Of a DNA stretch of 64,000 bases, positions 1 through 9,897 are shown piece after piece. Source of the DNA: Nemophila menziesii (lineage: Eukaryota > Streptophyta > Magnoliopsida > Boraginales > Hydrophyllaceae); assembly GCA_029959085.1 (NCBI GenBank), contig JARWIR010000002.1, positions 34,869,733 through 34,933,732 of the forward strand, read 5' to 3'. The position numbers were made by a program, and so were the translations under genes. The stretch's first letter is position 1. Every line of letters starts with the position of its first letter. The notes beneath the pieces are model-generated. The model was given only the letters and a program-made list of their open reading frames with translations. It was not told the DNA's origin and searched no databases.

Positions 1-738
1 CGATAATAATTTTTGTCTTTGTGATTTTGACAATTCATCTACTATTATTGTATGTGTTCAACCACTTCAAAGTGTCCGTCCAATTATACTGGATAACAAA
101 ATTTCATATCCTTCTTCATCTCAAGACTACATGCTTGTGGATACTTCTTCTCATAATGTAGATTCAAAGAAAAAACAAATGAAATATATAATAATGTCTC
201 GTCAACCAACTCAGCCTAGAAGAAGCCAGCAAATGTTGTTGTTAAACCAACTCAGCATAATGGTAAATTTAAGTGAACAAGAAAGGTAATTTTAGTTGGT
301 ACAACTTCCCACAAAATTCATTAGGACAAGTTTAATTCCTTTACTTGTAATGGTTTTATAAACATTAATAGAGGTTAAAGTATACAATACTCCTATCGAC
401 ACAAATATTAATCACTTTGATCGGGAGGCTTGTTCATCGAATGTTCATGAAGATATCACTAAAAAATGTTTTGAAAACCTATTTATTTATGTTGATACTG
501 ATTTATAAAGAATATATTTGGTTCTCCCTACAGTATTCTAAATTGAGGAGTGAATATGCAGGAGTATGGTAGAGGTTTGGGCTATTCATATCAACATTAA
601 TCATAGTCGGGATTTATATGATAAAGCTAACAAATTTCTTTTGAGTGGCATCGTCAAACTCATTTTGTTCTACTCTAAAATATAATTTCAAAAACCTTGG
701 AATCAAAGGCATCGCCTTTGGATGTAACCATCTATTCT
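1..738 (+). pseudogene. DUF4283/zinc-knuckle protein remnant, left part, cut by the CACTA element
   Basis: This stretch matches 30,495-30,965, 44,310-45,000 and 51,990-52,450 almost base for base, so it belongs to the repeated remnant found in the right half of the window. The + strand shows short open pieces separated by stops. A serine-rich part with SSSQD (near 105) is followed by a part resembling the DUF4283 N-terminal region. In the other copies this leads on to VHGLP (the usual 'W-V-Q-V-H-G-L-P' type signature) and a CCHC knuckle. DUF4283 plus CCHC_4 is typical of plant LINE ORF1 and related gag-like proteins. Here the sequence stops at 738, where the CACTA terminus begins. It is broken by many stops and is not a functional gene. 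The family call is moderately sure; the remnant status is firm. Confidence 0.55.
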
Positions 739-760
739 CACTATTGGAATCGCGGGGTTT
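739..760 (+). repeat. CACTA left terminal inverted repeat
   Basis: The end starts with CACTA and continues TTGGAATCGCGGGGTTT. It pairs with the right end, which reads CACTACTGGATTCGCGCTG on the reverse strand. The CACTA pentamer is the defining terminus of the superfamily. Confidence 0.9.
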
Positions 761-1170
761 CGCGACGACACGTGTTGTCGCGAAACCTGGTGATATCGTC
801 GCTAATCCAGTTTAGCGACGAAATTTCGTCGCTAAGCTGTCGTCTTTATCCCGGCTTCGCTATTTTGCCATTAGCGACGAATAATTGTGATTTCGTCGCT
901 AATAATCAGACGTTTAACCACGAAGCCTGGCGTCGGGAAATTAACAGATTAGCGACGACAGATTAGCGACAAAAGGCCGTCGCTAATTTCTTAATTAGTT
1001 TTTCTATAATTTTTAATCAATAATTTATCAATTGAATTTTCTTTTTTTTATTTATCTAACGACGAAATAATAGCGACAGATATGTCGTCGCAATTATTTT
1101 TTAATTGTTTTTAATTTTTTTTTAATTTTGCCGGAAATCATATTTTTTAATAGTTAGCGAGGATACAATT
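750..1170. promoter_or_regulatory. Left subterminal repeat array of the CACTA element
   Basis: Many copies of AGCGACGA and its complement TCGTCGCT occur in both orientations, several as close inverted pairs (near 752-785, 810-835, 870-900, 950-985, 1,060-1,095 and 1,155-1,180). In En/Spm elements, such subterminal motifs are where the element's own DNA-binding protein sits to bring the ends together. The role here is inferred from position and arrangement. Confidence 0.7.
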
Positions 1171-1380
1171 GTCATCGCTATTCATAATTTTTATTTTTTT
1201 ATATAATTTTTATTTTTATTTAAATTTTATTTTTAATTATTTAAATTTTATTTTTTTTATTTAAAGTGTAGTCTTTATTATTATTTTGGTTTTAAATATA
1301 ATGCAAAATTATAAATAATTAAAAATCCAAAAATACATAAATAATACGATAATTCGATTCAAATATCAAACGTGAAATAA

Positions 1381-1425
1381 AGTCAAAGTCAAACGAGTCA
1401 AACGAGTCAAAGTCAAACGAGTCAA
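1381..1425 (+). repeat. Cluster of six AGTCAA motifs
   Basis: AGTCAA occurs at 1,381, 1,387, 1,396, 1,405, 1,411 and 1,420, mostly within AGTCAAACG units. On the reverse strand each reads TTGACT, the W-box core. The cluster lies just past the 3' end of the TnpA-like gene. The 40-bp array at 4,461-5,169, on the other side of the same gene, is built from the same hexamer. Confidence 0.75.
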
Positions 1426-1484
1426 ACATACGGAAATAAATAAAGTCTTAAACATACAAACCAACCAAATTAAAAAAAGATAAC

Positions 1485-3070
1485 TTAATCATCACTCAAA
1501 TGGTGCTCTTCTTCATCTTCTCCTCTCTCCTCATCTCCTCTCTCTTCATCTCCTCTCTCTTCCCTAGTGGGCCCGGGTTTGCTGATCGCCTGCATTCCTT
1601 GGGCGATTCTCATCCCGTTTAATGCCTCGAAGAGAGTGTCTGCCATGCTCGGGGGTTGACTCGGCCGACTAAAAGAAGTTGTGGGCCCGGGTGATGCGGA
1701 GGATGGATCCGGTATAGGTGCAAGATTTTGAGCCGCGCGAAGCTCATTCATCCCATCCAGAATCGCCTTAAGCAGCTCCTCCTGTGTAGGAGTCCTGGAT
1801 CGTTTCCGGACCGGACCAATGGTAGGCACCCAGTATTTAGTCTTGGGTGGGTGTAGGACCTCCATGATTGTATCGAGCATGGCATCCATCTGCTCCTAAA
1901 TGGTAACTTCAGCACCCTCCGCTCCGGCCTGCACAATCTTCTTCTTCATCTTCTCCCGAAGAACACCCTGTAATTAGATTTCAATTTAAAAATAAATTAG
2001 ATTAATAAAAAAATTAATTTAGAATAAAAAATTAATTTAAAGCAATTTAAAAAAAAAAAGACTGCATCGTACGATAGGTGGTCGAAATAGCCGCTTAAAG
2101 GAGGAAGCTCCATCTCCTCCTAGGTCTCTTCATCCAAAAAAGTCAACGGCTCTTTCGTTACCGTCTTCAGCTTCCCCTGGACAGTATACAATAATAAATA
2201 TTAATTAGTTAAAAATTAAATTAAATAAAATACTAAATTAAATTTTAATTATTAGAATTTATACCTCAATAATCACCTCCCGAGTCTGGGACCAGTTCCT
2301 TGACCCCGCCTTGCTCGGAACTATCTGCAGCTCTCGATTCTTCTTGTTTATATCAGCCTGACTCTGTTACAAATAAAAAAGAAATAGTTATAAAATTAAT
2401 TAAAAAATGTATAAAATAATTAATAAATTAGTTCTTTCTACCTGTTTCGCCTCGTCATCCAACATCTTCTTCATCGCCTCCCAATGCACCGGGTCAACAT
2501 CTGGTGGAACTTCACTTGTGTAGTAGTAGTCTATTCTTCAAATCCGACTTCCATCGCCTGTAGGCTCCAGAAGTCATCGTATTCAGCCTCTTAATAATCT
2601 CGCTCCAATCGTCTCGCCTCCTCCACTCCTCCAAATCAAAAAACTGGTGCAGTCGCTGCATAATTACCCCTTTGTTATGGTCGGGGACATCTGACCATGA
2701 TTTGTAGCATGGGGGAACAGCCTCTCGAACAGCATTACCTACCACCTGACCCACGTGTTTGCTATACTCGCCCTGGAATTCCACGTGCCGTCTATAACCG
2801 AAAAGTCAACTGGAATGGGCCAGCCGACTCTCTTCAGGGTCTCCTGAGCTGTCCGGATAGATGTGGCAGATTTCGGTCTCCTTCTTTTACGTTCACCTGT
2901 TTTAGTGAAAAATATTTATTAATTATATATTTTCTTAATTAATAAATAATATTAATTGATTTTTTATTACCCGATGGTTGGGCACAATCAGCATTCGAAC
3001 GGGGTGGACCCCTCGGGGGATTGTTACCCCTCCCGTCTCCACCGTTACTCCTACCCATGACAGCAGCCAT
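1485..3070 (-). pseudogene. TnpA-like CACTA protein gene (Transposase_24 type), five exons, broken
   Basis: On the minus strand I read five exons with plausible splice sites: 3,070-2,971 (starts MAAVMGRSNGG), 2,896-2,442, 2,363-2,265, 2,176-about 2,064 and 1,967-1,485. The second exon has the 'VPP-YKSW-DVPD' stretch (around 2,700) and the third has 'NKKNREL...GSRNW' (around 2,330). Both resemble the Ptta/En/Spm family (Transposase_24), the DNA-binding partner of TNP2 transposases. The last exon encodes helical sequence and an acidic RGDEERGDEE tail. It is broken: a frameshift near 2,780, another near 2,540, an in-frame TAG in exon 4 (near 2,130) and one at the start of exon 5 (near 1,898). 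It is transcribed in the same direction as the transposase gene upstream. Exon borders are inferred by eye. Confidence 0.6.
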
Positions 3071-3079
3071 CTATAAAAT

Positions 3080-3600
3080 TTCATAAAATTGCAAATAAGT
3101 CCAAATTTTTTTAAAATTTGCAATTAAGTCCATTTTTTTTATAAAATTGCATTTTAGTCCAAATTTTTTTAAAATTGCAAATAATTCCTAATTTTTTTAA
3201 AAATGCATTTTTGTCCCTTTTTTCAAAATTTGCAATTAAGTCCATTTTTTTATAAAATTGCATTTTAGTCCAAATTTTAAAAAAAATTGCAAATAATTCC
3301 TAATTTTTTAAAAAATGCATTTTTGTCCAATTTTTTTTTTTAAATTTGCAATTAAGTCCTATTTTTTTAAAAAAAATTGCATTTTAGTCCAAATTTTTTA
3401 AAAATTGCAAACAAGTCCTATTTTTTATAAAATTGCATTTTAGTCAAAATGTTTTAAAATTTGCAATTAAGTCTTATTTTTTTTTAAATTTGCATTTTAG
3501 TCCTATTTTTTTAAAATTGCATTTTAGTCCTATTTTTTATAAAATTACATTTTAGCCCTATTTTTTATAAAATTGCATTTTAGTCCTTAAACATACAAAT
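3080..3600. repeat. Degenerate AT-rich tandem repeat
   Basis: The stretch repeats variants of AATTGCATTTTAGTCC and TTGCAATTAAGTCC separated by T/A runs of changing length, about 15 times. It lies just upstream of the TnpA-like start codon on the minus strand. No coding potential was seen. Confidence 0.75.
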
Positions 3601-4104
3601 TAAACATATTGCAAATAGGTCCCTATATCTTAATACACAATCAAATTACAATAACACACCAAATATTACAATAAAAATACAAAAATCCTATCAAAACCCT
3701 AATTTAATCAAAGTCCAATTACATGTTGTTTTTTAACACAATAAAAATACATATAAAATTCGAAATTCCTTGAAACACATAAACATTCATGAATTTTTTC
3801 AACCAAAAAAAATAAAAAATAAAAAAAAATGCAAGTTTGATCCGGAAATTGGAACATGTTACGTGGAAATGGTGTAGATTTCGTCCATGAATCCATGCCA
3901 AGAAGAAAGAATCATACAAAAAAAAAACACAAGACAAAATATTAGAAAGTAAAGATTAGAATGTGTATTTGGACTGGAATCATTACCTTAGCGTTGGATT
4001 TGGTGTTGTTTCTCGTCGGAATAGCTTGGCTATGACGGAAATGGAGCTTTTGGGTGTGTTTTTGGGTGTTTAGTATGGCAGAAATGAGCTCGGTTAGGGC
4101 TTTA
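3601..4104. other. AT-rich leader between internal motif block and TnpA-like gene
   Basis: No gene was seen. On the minus strand it would be the leader or a first intron of the TnpA-like gene. The short open frames (up to 72 codons) are low-complexity. Confidence 0.4.
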
Positions 4105-4375
4105 TAAAAAAAAAGATTAGCGACGACACGCAGGTCGTCGCGAAACCTTGAATTTCGTCGCGAATTTGGGCCACGTGTCGCCCCACGTACGCACGACCTT
4201 TGCGTGTCAAGGGTTAGCGACGACTAGGTGTGGCGAATTTTTGGGTTGACTTCGCTAATTTTCGTGGGCGGGAAAGTTGACCGCCCAAGATGACCAATTA
4301 AATTTTTTCGACGGAAAATCCTTTGAATGTCGTCGCTAATATTTAAAAACTTTGAATGTCGTCGCTATATATTTT
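4105..4375 (-). promoter_or_regulatory. Internal copy of the subterminal motif block, possible second promoter
   Basis: The block contains AGCGACGACACGCAGGTCGT and several more GACGA/TCGTC repeats. It strongly resembles the left end (compare 753-785: both have 'gcgacgacacg...gtcgcgaaacct'). It also resembles the right end region at 22,050-22,320, where a T/G-rich 'tttttgggtgttt' stretch precedes the motifs. The right-end block lies upstream of the transposase gene and this one lies upstream of the TnpA-like gene, so it may be a duplicated promoter region. A nested CACTA remnant is the alternative, but I find no CACTA terminus here. Confidence 0.5.
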
Positions 4376-4460
4376 TTTTTTAGTTTTAAGCTTTTAGAAC
4401 CTTTCCCTTTCTTGCTTGTTTTTTTTTTCTTGTTCATTTTCATGTTTCTAATTTGGGGTG

Positions 4461-5169
4461 TTTAGTCAACAGTTAATGTCAAACTTGAGTGTTAGGGGTG
4501 TTTAGTCAACAGTTAGAGTCAAACTTGAGTGTTAGGGGTGTTTAGTCAACAGTTAGAGTCAAACTTGAGTGTTCGGGGTGTTTAGTCAACAGTTAGAGTC
4601 AAGCTTGAATGTTAGTGGTGTTTAGTCAATAGTTAGAGTCAAACTTGAGTGTTCGGGGTGTTTAGACAACAGTTAGAGTCAAACTTGAGTGTTCGGGGTG
4701 TTTAGTCAACAGTTAGAGTCAAACTTGAGTGTTAGGGGTGTTTAGTCAACAGTTAGAGTCAAACTTGAGTGTTAGGGGTGTTTAGTCAACAGTTAGAGTC
4801 AAACTTGAGTGTTAAGGGTGTTTAGTGAACAGTTAGAGTCAAACTTGAGTGTTCGGGGTGTTTAGTCAACAGTTAGAGTCAAACTTGAGTGTTAGGGGTG
4901 TTTAGTCAACAGTTAGAGTCAAACTTTAGTGTTTGGGGTGTTTAGTAAACAGTTAGAGTCAAACTTGAGTGTTCGGAGTGTTTAGTCAACGTTTAGAGTC
5001 AAACTTGAGTGTTAGGGGTGTTTAGTCAACGGTTAGAGTCAAACTTGAGTGTTAGGGGTGTTTAGTCAACAGTTAGAGTCAAACTTGAGTGTTAAGGGTT
5101 TTAGTCAACGGTTAGAGTCAAACTTGAGTGTTAGGGGTGTTTAGTCAACAGTTAGAGTCAAACTTGAGT
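4461..5169. repeat. 40-bp minisatellite, 18 copies
   Basis: The unit starts TTTAGTCAACAGTTAGAGTC and ends GTTAGGGGTG. Copies start every 40 bases from 4,461 to 5,061; a one-base loss then puts the last two at 5,100 and 5,140. Each unit holds two AGTCAA hexamers 16 bases apart. I count 32 intact hexamers out of 36 (the first unit lacks its second; the units at 4,661, 4,821 and 4,941 lack their first). The array lies between the 3' end of the transposase gene and the internal motif block. Confidence 0.95.
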
Positions 5170-5237
5170 TCAAATACAAATTGATATCCAGAAACCAACA
5201 AAATGTTTTAATACAAATAAACCTAAATAAAAAAAAC

Positions 5238-6352
5238 CTAATAAGTATCATATCCACTAATAACTATGGTTTCATCATCGCTATCAAACTCTATAGGTTC
5301 TTCTTCATCACCGTATTCATCCAAGGTGTCATCATGAATTTCCTCATTTTCATCAATAACCGTATCAAAAGACAAATCAATAAAAAAATAGGCAGGATCA
5401 ATCTCGATCTCCTCGGTGGATGCCAAAGGTATGCTGATGTTCTCATTCCCCGTGTTATCCAATGGTATGCTGATGCTCTCATTTCCAGTAGGGAGTGATT
5501 CGAAACCCCATAACTCAGGACTCCATCCGTGTCGATCGTTTATTTCCCAAACGGCTTTCCACCCTTTCATTGATTTCTTTGAACTAATCTCTTCGATGTA
5601 AAACACTTTCTTTGCATGCGATGCTAAAATGTATGGTTTGTCGGCCCACTCAAAGTTTGTTGTGTTGATAAAGGTTACCCCATGTTCTGGCCTCGATTCA
5701 GACTTTTTATACCACTTACAGACAAATAACACAACCAAGCACCCTCTAGTGTACATAACCTCCAATATTTTGATTAATTCCCCGTAATAGGGTTTATCCT
5801 CGTAAATGGTACACACTCCGTAATCCTGCGTCACTCTTTTCTCTCCTTTGGACTTAGTTACCCACTTGACACCGTTCACAACACATGAATCATATTTATG
5901 CACCGAACCATAAGACATGTTTGCCAAGGACACCGTCTCGGGGGTAACTAATGGATCGCCACGTGAATGCATTCCATGAATTTCTTATACAATCAATAAT
6001 AGTTAGTACTTTGATAATAAATATATAAGTTTTAAACCAATCCCTAAAATTACATACCTTTTCCAAAAACCAATCCTTAAACATTCGACGATGCCTAATA
6101 TATATTTCCTCACTCGTTCTCGTAAGTGTGGATTTGTGTTCACTATAACTGTAAATGAGTATAAATAAATTAATATAAAAATATATAAATATATAAATAT
6201 AAATATATAAATATATAAATATATAAATCAATCAATATAAAAATATAAATATATAAATATATAAATATGTAAATATAAATATATAAATATATAAATATAT
6301 GCATATATTCATATAAATATAAATATAGATAAAGATAATAATATTTACTTAC
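5238..6352 (-). pseudogene. CACTA transposase gene (TNP2 type), 3' part with DUF4216 domain
   Basis: This is the downstream half of the gene that starts at 21,288; the Athila insertion separates them. Reading the minus strand, the broken exon is followed at once by GTAAGTAAATATT, a good splice donor. An AT-rich intron ends in TTTACAG at about 6,156. A short exon (about 6,155-6,062) encodes 'EEIYIRHRRMFKDWF', then GTATGT starts another intron. The last exon (5,972-5,238, 244 codons, open) carries a DUF4216-like domain: 'YYGELIKILEV', 'VLFVCKWY', 'ILASHAKKVFYIEE'. It ends in an acidic tail. This order (DUF4218, short RH-x-F-x-WF exon, DUF4216) is the normal C-terminal layout of plant CACTA transposases. 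Confidence 0.8.
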
Positions 6353-6357
6353 GTCAT
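6353..6357. repeat. Athila target-site duplication, left copy (GTCAT)
   Basis: GTCAT precedes the 5' LTR and recurs directly after the 3' LTR at 18,710-18,714. Five bases is the usual duplication for Ty3/gypsy integration. Confidence 0.95.
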
Positions 6358-7923
6358 TGATGTCTCCTTAATTGTTTTTATTTTTGACCTTAGGAGACAT
6401 CATTTTTTGTGTTTATTTAATCAATTTGATAGACTTTTGGACTAAATATGCAATAATATGATTTTCCTCTTTTATTCCTAGCATTTTTAATTTATTAAGT
6501 TTTTGCGCGTAATATTGGTATTTTTAGTGTAAAGTTTACAGGGTTTAGATGTTAGCTAGAAGAGGAATCCGAGGAGAAAGTCAAAGATCATGATATGGAG
6601 TCAAGACTTGAAGATAAATCCCGAAGATATTATTTTTAGAGCTGAAAATCTATTTTTCAGGCCATAGATTGCTGATTTCGAGGTGCTTAAGAGATGATTT
6701 AGCCGCTGACCTTTGAAGAGAAAACATTCCTTATCGAGTTACGGAACTTTAGCAACTGGAATGAGGTCAATTGGAGTCATAAAGAAGCGGGAAAAGCCGT
6801 TTTAGTGAATGTGTATCAGCAGTTACGGGATTTTGGGCTTAGAATTTAGGCTTGGACATTTAATTAGTGTTTTATTCTTAGTTCCAAGCCCTAATCCGTT
6901 TTTACACTTATAAAATGAGCCTTTGACTTCTATTTTCATAACAATTCACATTTTACAAGATTAAACACCAGAGAGAAACACCAGAAGGAAGAAAGAAGAA
7001 GCTGCAAGAGCTAGAGAGGGTCTATATCTCCGTTCGCAGTCATTCCTATTCCGAAAATTAGGTTCTTTTATCTTTAATTTTGTAAAACAATATGAATTCC
7101 ATTTTATTTAATTTAGTTTTGTTTTCAATTAATATGAGCTAAACACATTTTAGCGCTTGAGAATGCTATATGGTTAATTCCCAAATCTTATTGAATTTCA
7201 TATGTTGAATTTGGGTTTCTGTTAAATTAAATTAGATTGTGTCTTTTACCCTTTTAGATAAATTGAGAATATTTACTGTTTTTAGCGTCATGAACTAGGC
7301 ACAGGTGTTAGTATCTAGGCTATTCCAATTAGTGGCAATGGGATCATCCTGACGGAGGGTTTAGATACGGAACCATTTATTCAATCTAGGATAGAAGCTA
7401 TTGATTCTGACGAACTTAGCTAATTCTAGGGCCAATGAGGTAATAAAACTTAAACATCCAAAAGTGGATCATATTTACCCTGACGGGACTAGTGACACTC
7501 TAGGATCGCCTTATAGTCCACCCTGACGGGGGTATAAGGAATTTAGAATCCCGACCATCGTAATTGACCAATTTAACCCTTAAACAGCATAGGTTATGAA
7601 ATAGGATTAGGATGACCCCTTGCGTTCTCAAGTGCTATCTTCTCATACTTGCGTTTTACATCATTTTACTTGCGTCTTAGCTTTTAATTGCATTTTACAT
7701 TTAGTCTTTTAATACTTAGCATTAATACAAAAACCAATCAAACATATTATCTTTATTTGCTTTCATAAGTGCAATCATTCATTAGTGGATAAGCATTGTA
7801 GTCAACCATCTCGTCCTTGGAACGAATCTGTTTTATCAACTATATTACGTGGGACAACCGTACACTTGCGGTTGTGGTTCGATTATTTATTGCATTATTT
7901 TTAGAACACACAAAGGACCACCA
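6358..7923 (+). repeat. Athila 5' LTR
   Basis: It starts TG and ends CA, 1,566 bp, and matches 17,143-18,709 with small scattered differences that are denser in the first half. It contains a TATA box at 6,909-6,915. There is a phased series of short 'CCTGACGG' motifs around 7,350-7,540. Confidence 0.95.
6909..6915 (+). promoter_or_regulatory. LTR TATA box
   Basis: TATAAAA inside CACTTATAAAATGAGCC; the same box is at 17,695-17,701 in the 3' LTR. Being well inside the LTR, it fits a U3 promoter, with transcription starting some 30 bases downstream. The start site itself is inferred. Confidence 0.55.
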
Positions 7924-7929
7924 TGTTTT

Positions 7930-7947
7930 TGGCGCCGCTGCCGGGGA
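7930..7947 (+). promoter_or_regulatory. Primer-binding site, tRNA-Asp type
   Basis: TGGCGCCGCTGCCGGGGA lies six bases after the 5' LTR. From memory it is complementary to the 3' end of plant tRNA-Asp(GUC) with a single mismatch. Athila elements are reported to use this tRNA. Confidence 0.85.
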
Positions 7948-7956
7948 CGGTAGAGT

Positions 7957-9897
7957 GTGACCACGGTGTTTATTCCTTTAGTGATAGTTGCATTTATTTT
8001 TATTTCAGTTTTACGCTTTTTGTTTGTTCGTTTCTTTTCAGGTTCTCAGGTTTGGTGTATGCGAAGAAGGCTATTCAAGGATCTAGAGCCAACACCTCCG
8101 ATCCTTAATAATCCAGAATCGTTGATCAGACTTGCTAACAAGAGAAGGAGAGAACAAGAAGCTTTAGAAGTAGAAGAGTTAGTTAACAGAATGGAGAATA
8201 TCAATCTTCAGAATCAACAAAATAATGGACAAGGCCAGCTAGATGCAAATGGCCAACCTTTAGCGCCACCTGGCATTGTTCCTCAAGTTCAACCACTAAA
8301 TCCTAATCATCAAGTTCAGATAGTGATGAATCAAGATCCATGGTTTGTTAATGGTCCACCAGAAGCTCCATTTCGTGCTCCTGCTCTAGGAGTAGGTGCT
8401 CCAGATATTAATGTTCCAAGATTTCGTCCAGATCCGGGTATGTTAGCTCAATTCCAAAACTTTGGAAATTTTCGTGGTAGACCACAAGAAGATCCTATCC
8501 GAGCCGTTCAGAAATTTAAGCAGATATGTGATTCTTACATCACACAAGGGGTTTCAAGAGAACAACTGTATTATGCTGCGTTTCGATTCTTTGTCATTGA
8601 TAGAGCAAGTGAATGGCACGATACACAAGATCCTACGAAGATAACAAACTGGGACCAATTAGAAACTGCTTTCTTTGACAGGGTTTACCCAAGTAACATG
8701 AGGTTAGATGATCAACTTGAATTAACACATTTCCGTCAAGAGTATGATGAAACTTTGGGTAAGAGTTGGACAAGATTTCAGATGTGTTTACGAAGGGTTC
8801 CCGATCATGGCTTTACAGAACAACAACTAAAAATATTTTACAAAGGCCTTGATGGAACTTCAAGAGAGAAATTGGATTTGTTATGTTGTGCAGGTTTTCT
8901 TCAAGTTCAACCCGTTCATGCTAAAATCATTTTGGAAAGAACAGTTAAGAATGAAGTTGGGTGGACTTCGGTGAGAACACCGATTAAAGGAGTGAATAAT
9001 GTTAATATCGAAGAAAAATTTGCTACGCTTGAGAATAAGATTCAAACTACTATAGAGCAACAGTTGAAACAGCTTACTTTAGCTGTAAAAGAAGGATTTT
9101 CGGGTAAGAAGGTAGCTGTGCAAGCTGCACAAGAAGTTTATATGTGTTTGATTTGTAGGGTAGATGATCATGATGAGGAAAGTTGTCTGAATAACCAAGA
9201 GCCTGTGATGTTTGTGTCCAATAGAGGTAACTTCAATTCAAGTGGTAATGGATATCAGCCTAACAGAAACCATCCTGGGTTTCAATACTCAAATCCGAAT
9301 GGGGCAGCCAATCCTACATATGCGTATCAGCCGCGTCCCCAAGGTAACAATTACAATCCAAGACCACACAACAATTATCAAGGAGGACAGAATCAGGGTA
9401 ATTATGTACAAAGACAAGCTCCTCAAAATACTTACAATGAAACATTGAACCAAAAACCCTTACCTGCCCATCCACAAGAAGGAGTAGTTACACTTCAGAA
9501 AACCGTTGAAAGTTTAATTGCTCTTCAAACACAAGCTATGGAACGTCAACAAGCGTCGGAAGCAAATATGAAATTAATACAGAATCAAATGGAGCAATTT
9601 GCAAAACAGCTTAATCAGCGTCCACAAGGGCAACTCCCTAGTGACACAGAAAATCCGAGGCAACATGAAGATTGCAAAGCTGTTACACTAAGAAGTGGTA
9701 AGAACCTTCCTCCACCTCCTTTTCCCGTTATGAAAGAGAAAGAAGTTCCAAGAAAAGAAAAGGAAGTGGGTGAGAAAGAGAAAGAAAAAGATAGTGAGGT
9801 TGAAGAAATAGTAAGGCCAAGTGAGATTTCAAAGAAGAAAGATGATATTGTTAATAATCGCCCTCCACCACCGTTTCCATCGCGAGTTCAGAAATAG
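7957..9897 (+). CDS. Athila gag polyprotein
   Basis: The open frame is 646 codons from 7,957. The first ~34 residues are hydrophobic and unlike gag, so the ATG at 8,059 (MRRRLFKDLEPTPP) is the more likely start. A retrotransposon gag domain spans roughly residues 175-330 ('DPIRAVQKF...', 'ASEWHD', 'FYKGLDGTSREKLDLLC'). A CCHC knuckle lies at 9,145-9,186: C-LI-C-RVDD-H-DEES-C. A long Gln/Asn-rich linker follows, then a Lys/Glu-rich tail. Gag forms the virus-like particle in the cytoplasm and binds element RNA. The frame ends at a TAG, and the same frame continues straight into the protease region. The gag reading frame itself is intact. Confidence 0.88.
   Translation: MTTVFIPLVIVAFIFISVLRFLFVRFFSGSQVWCMRRRLFKDLEPTPPILNNPESLIRLANKRRREQEALEVEELVNRMENINLQNQQNNGQGQLDANGQPLAPPGIVPQVQPLNPNHQVQIVMNQDPWFVNGPPEAPFRAPALGVGAPDINVPRFRPDPGMLAQFQNFGNFRGRPQEDPIRAVQKFKQICDSYITQGVSREQLYYAAFRFFVIDRASEWHDTQDPTKITNWDQLETAFFDRVYPSNMRLDDQLELTHFRQEYDETLGKSWTRFQMCLRRVPDHGFTEQQLKIFYKGLDGTSREKLDLLCCAGFLQVQPVHAKIILERTVKNEVGWTSVRTPIKGVNNVNIEEKFATLENKIQTTIEQQLKQLTLAVKEGFSGKKVAVQAAQEVYMCLICRVDDHDEESCLNNQEPVMFVSNRGNFNSSGNGYQPNRNHPGFQYSNPNGAANPTYAYQPRPQGNNYNPRPHNNYQGGQNQGNYVQRQAPQNTYNETLNQKPLPAHPQEGVVTLQKTVESLIALQTQAMERQQASEANMKLIQNQMEQFAKQLNQRPQGQLPSDTENPRQHEDCKAVTLRSGKNLPPPPFPVMKEKEVPRKEKEVGEKEKEKDSEVEEIVRPSEISKKKDDIVNNRPPPPFPSRVQK

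Noticed and set aside
697..966. 89-codon open frame on the + strand
   Set aside because: It runs from the host repeat across the CACTA terminus into the subterminal motifs; a chance frame.
2935..3937. Minus-strand frames of 62 to 72 codons at 2,935-3,123 and 3,708-3,937
   Set aside because: Low-complexity Phe/Tyr-rich translations of T-rich DNA; the true first exon of the TnpA-like gene uses another frame.
4461..5169. CRISPR-like array
   Set aside because: The 40-base units abut with no spacers, and the genome is a plant; it is a minisatellite.
5896..6231. 111-codon minus-strand frame
   Set aside because: Its first third translates the AT-rich intron. Only the EEIYIRHRRMFKDWF part is a real exon, already included in the transposase entry.
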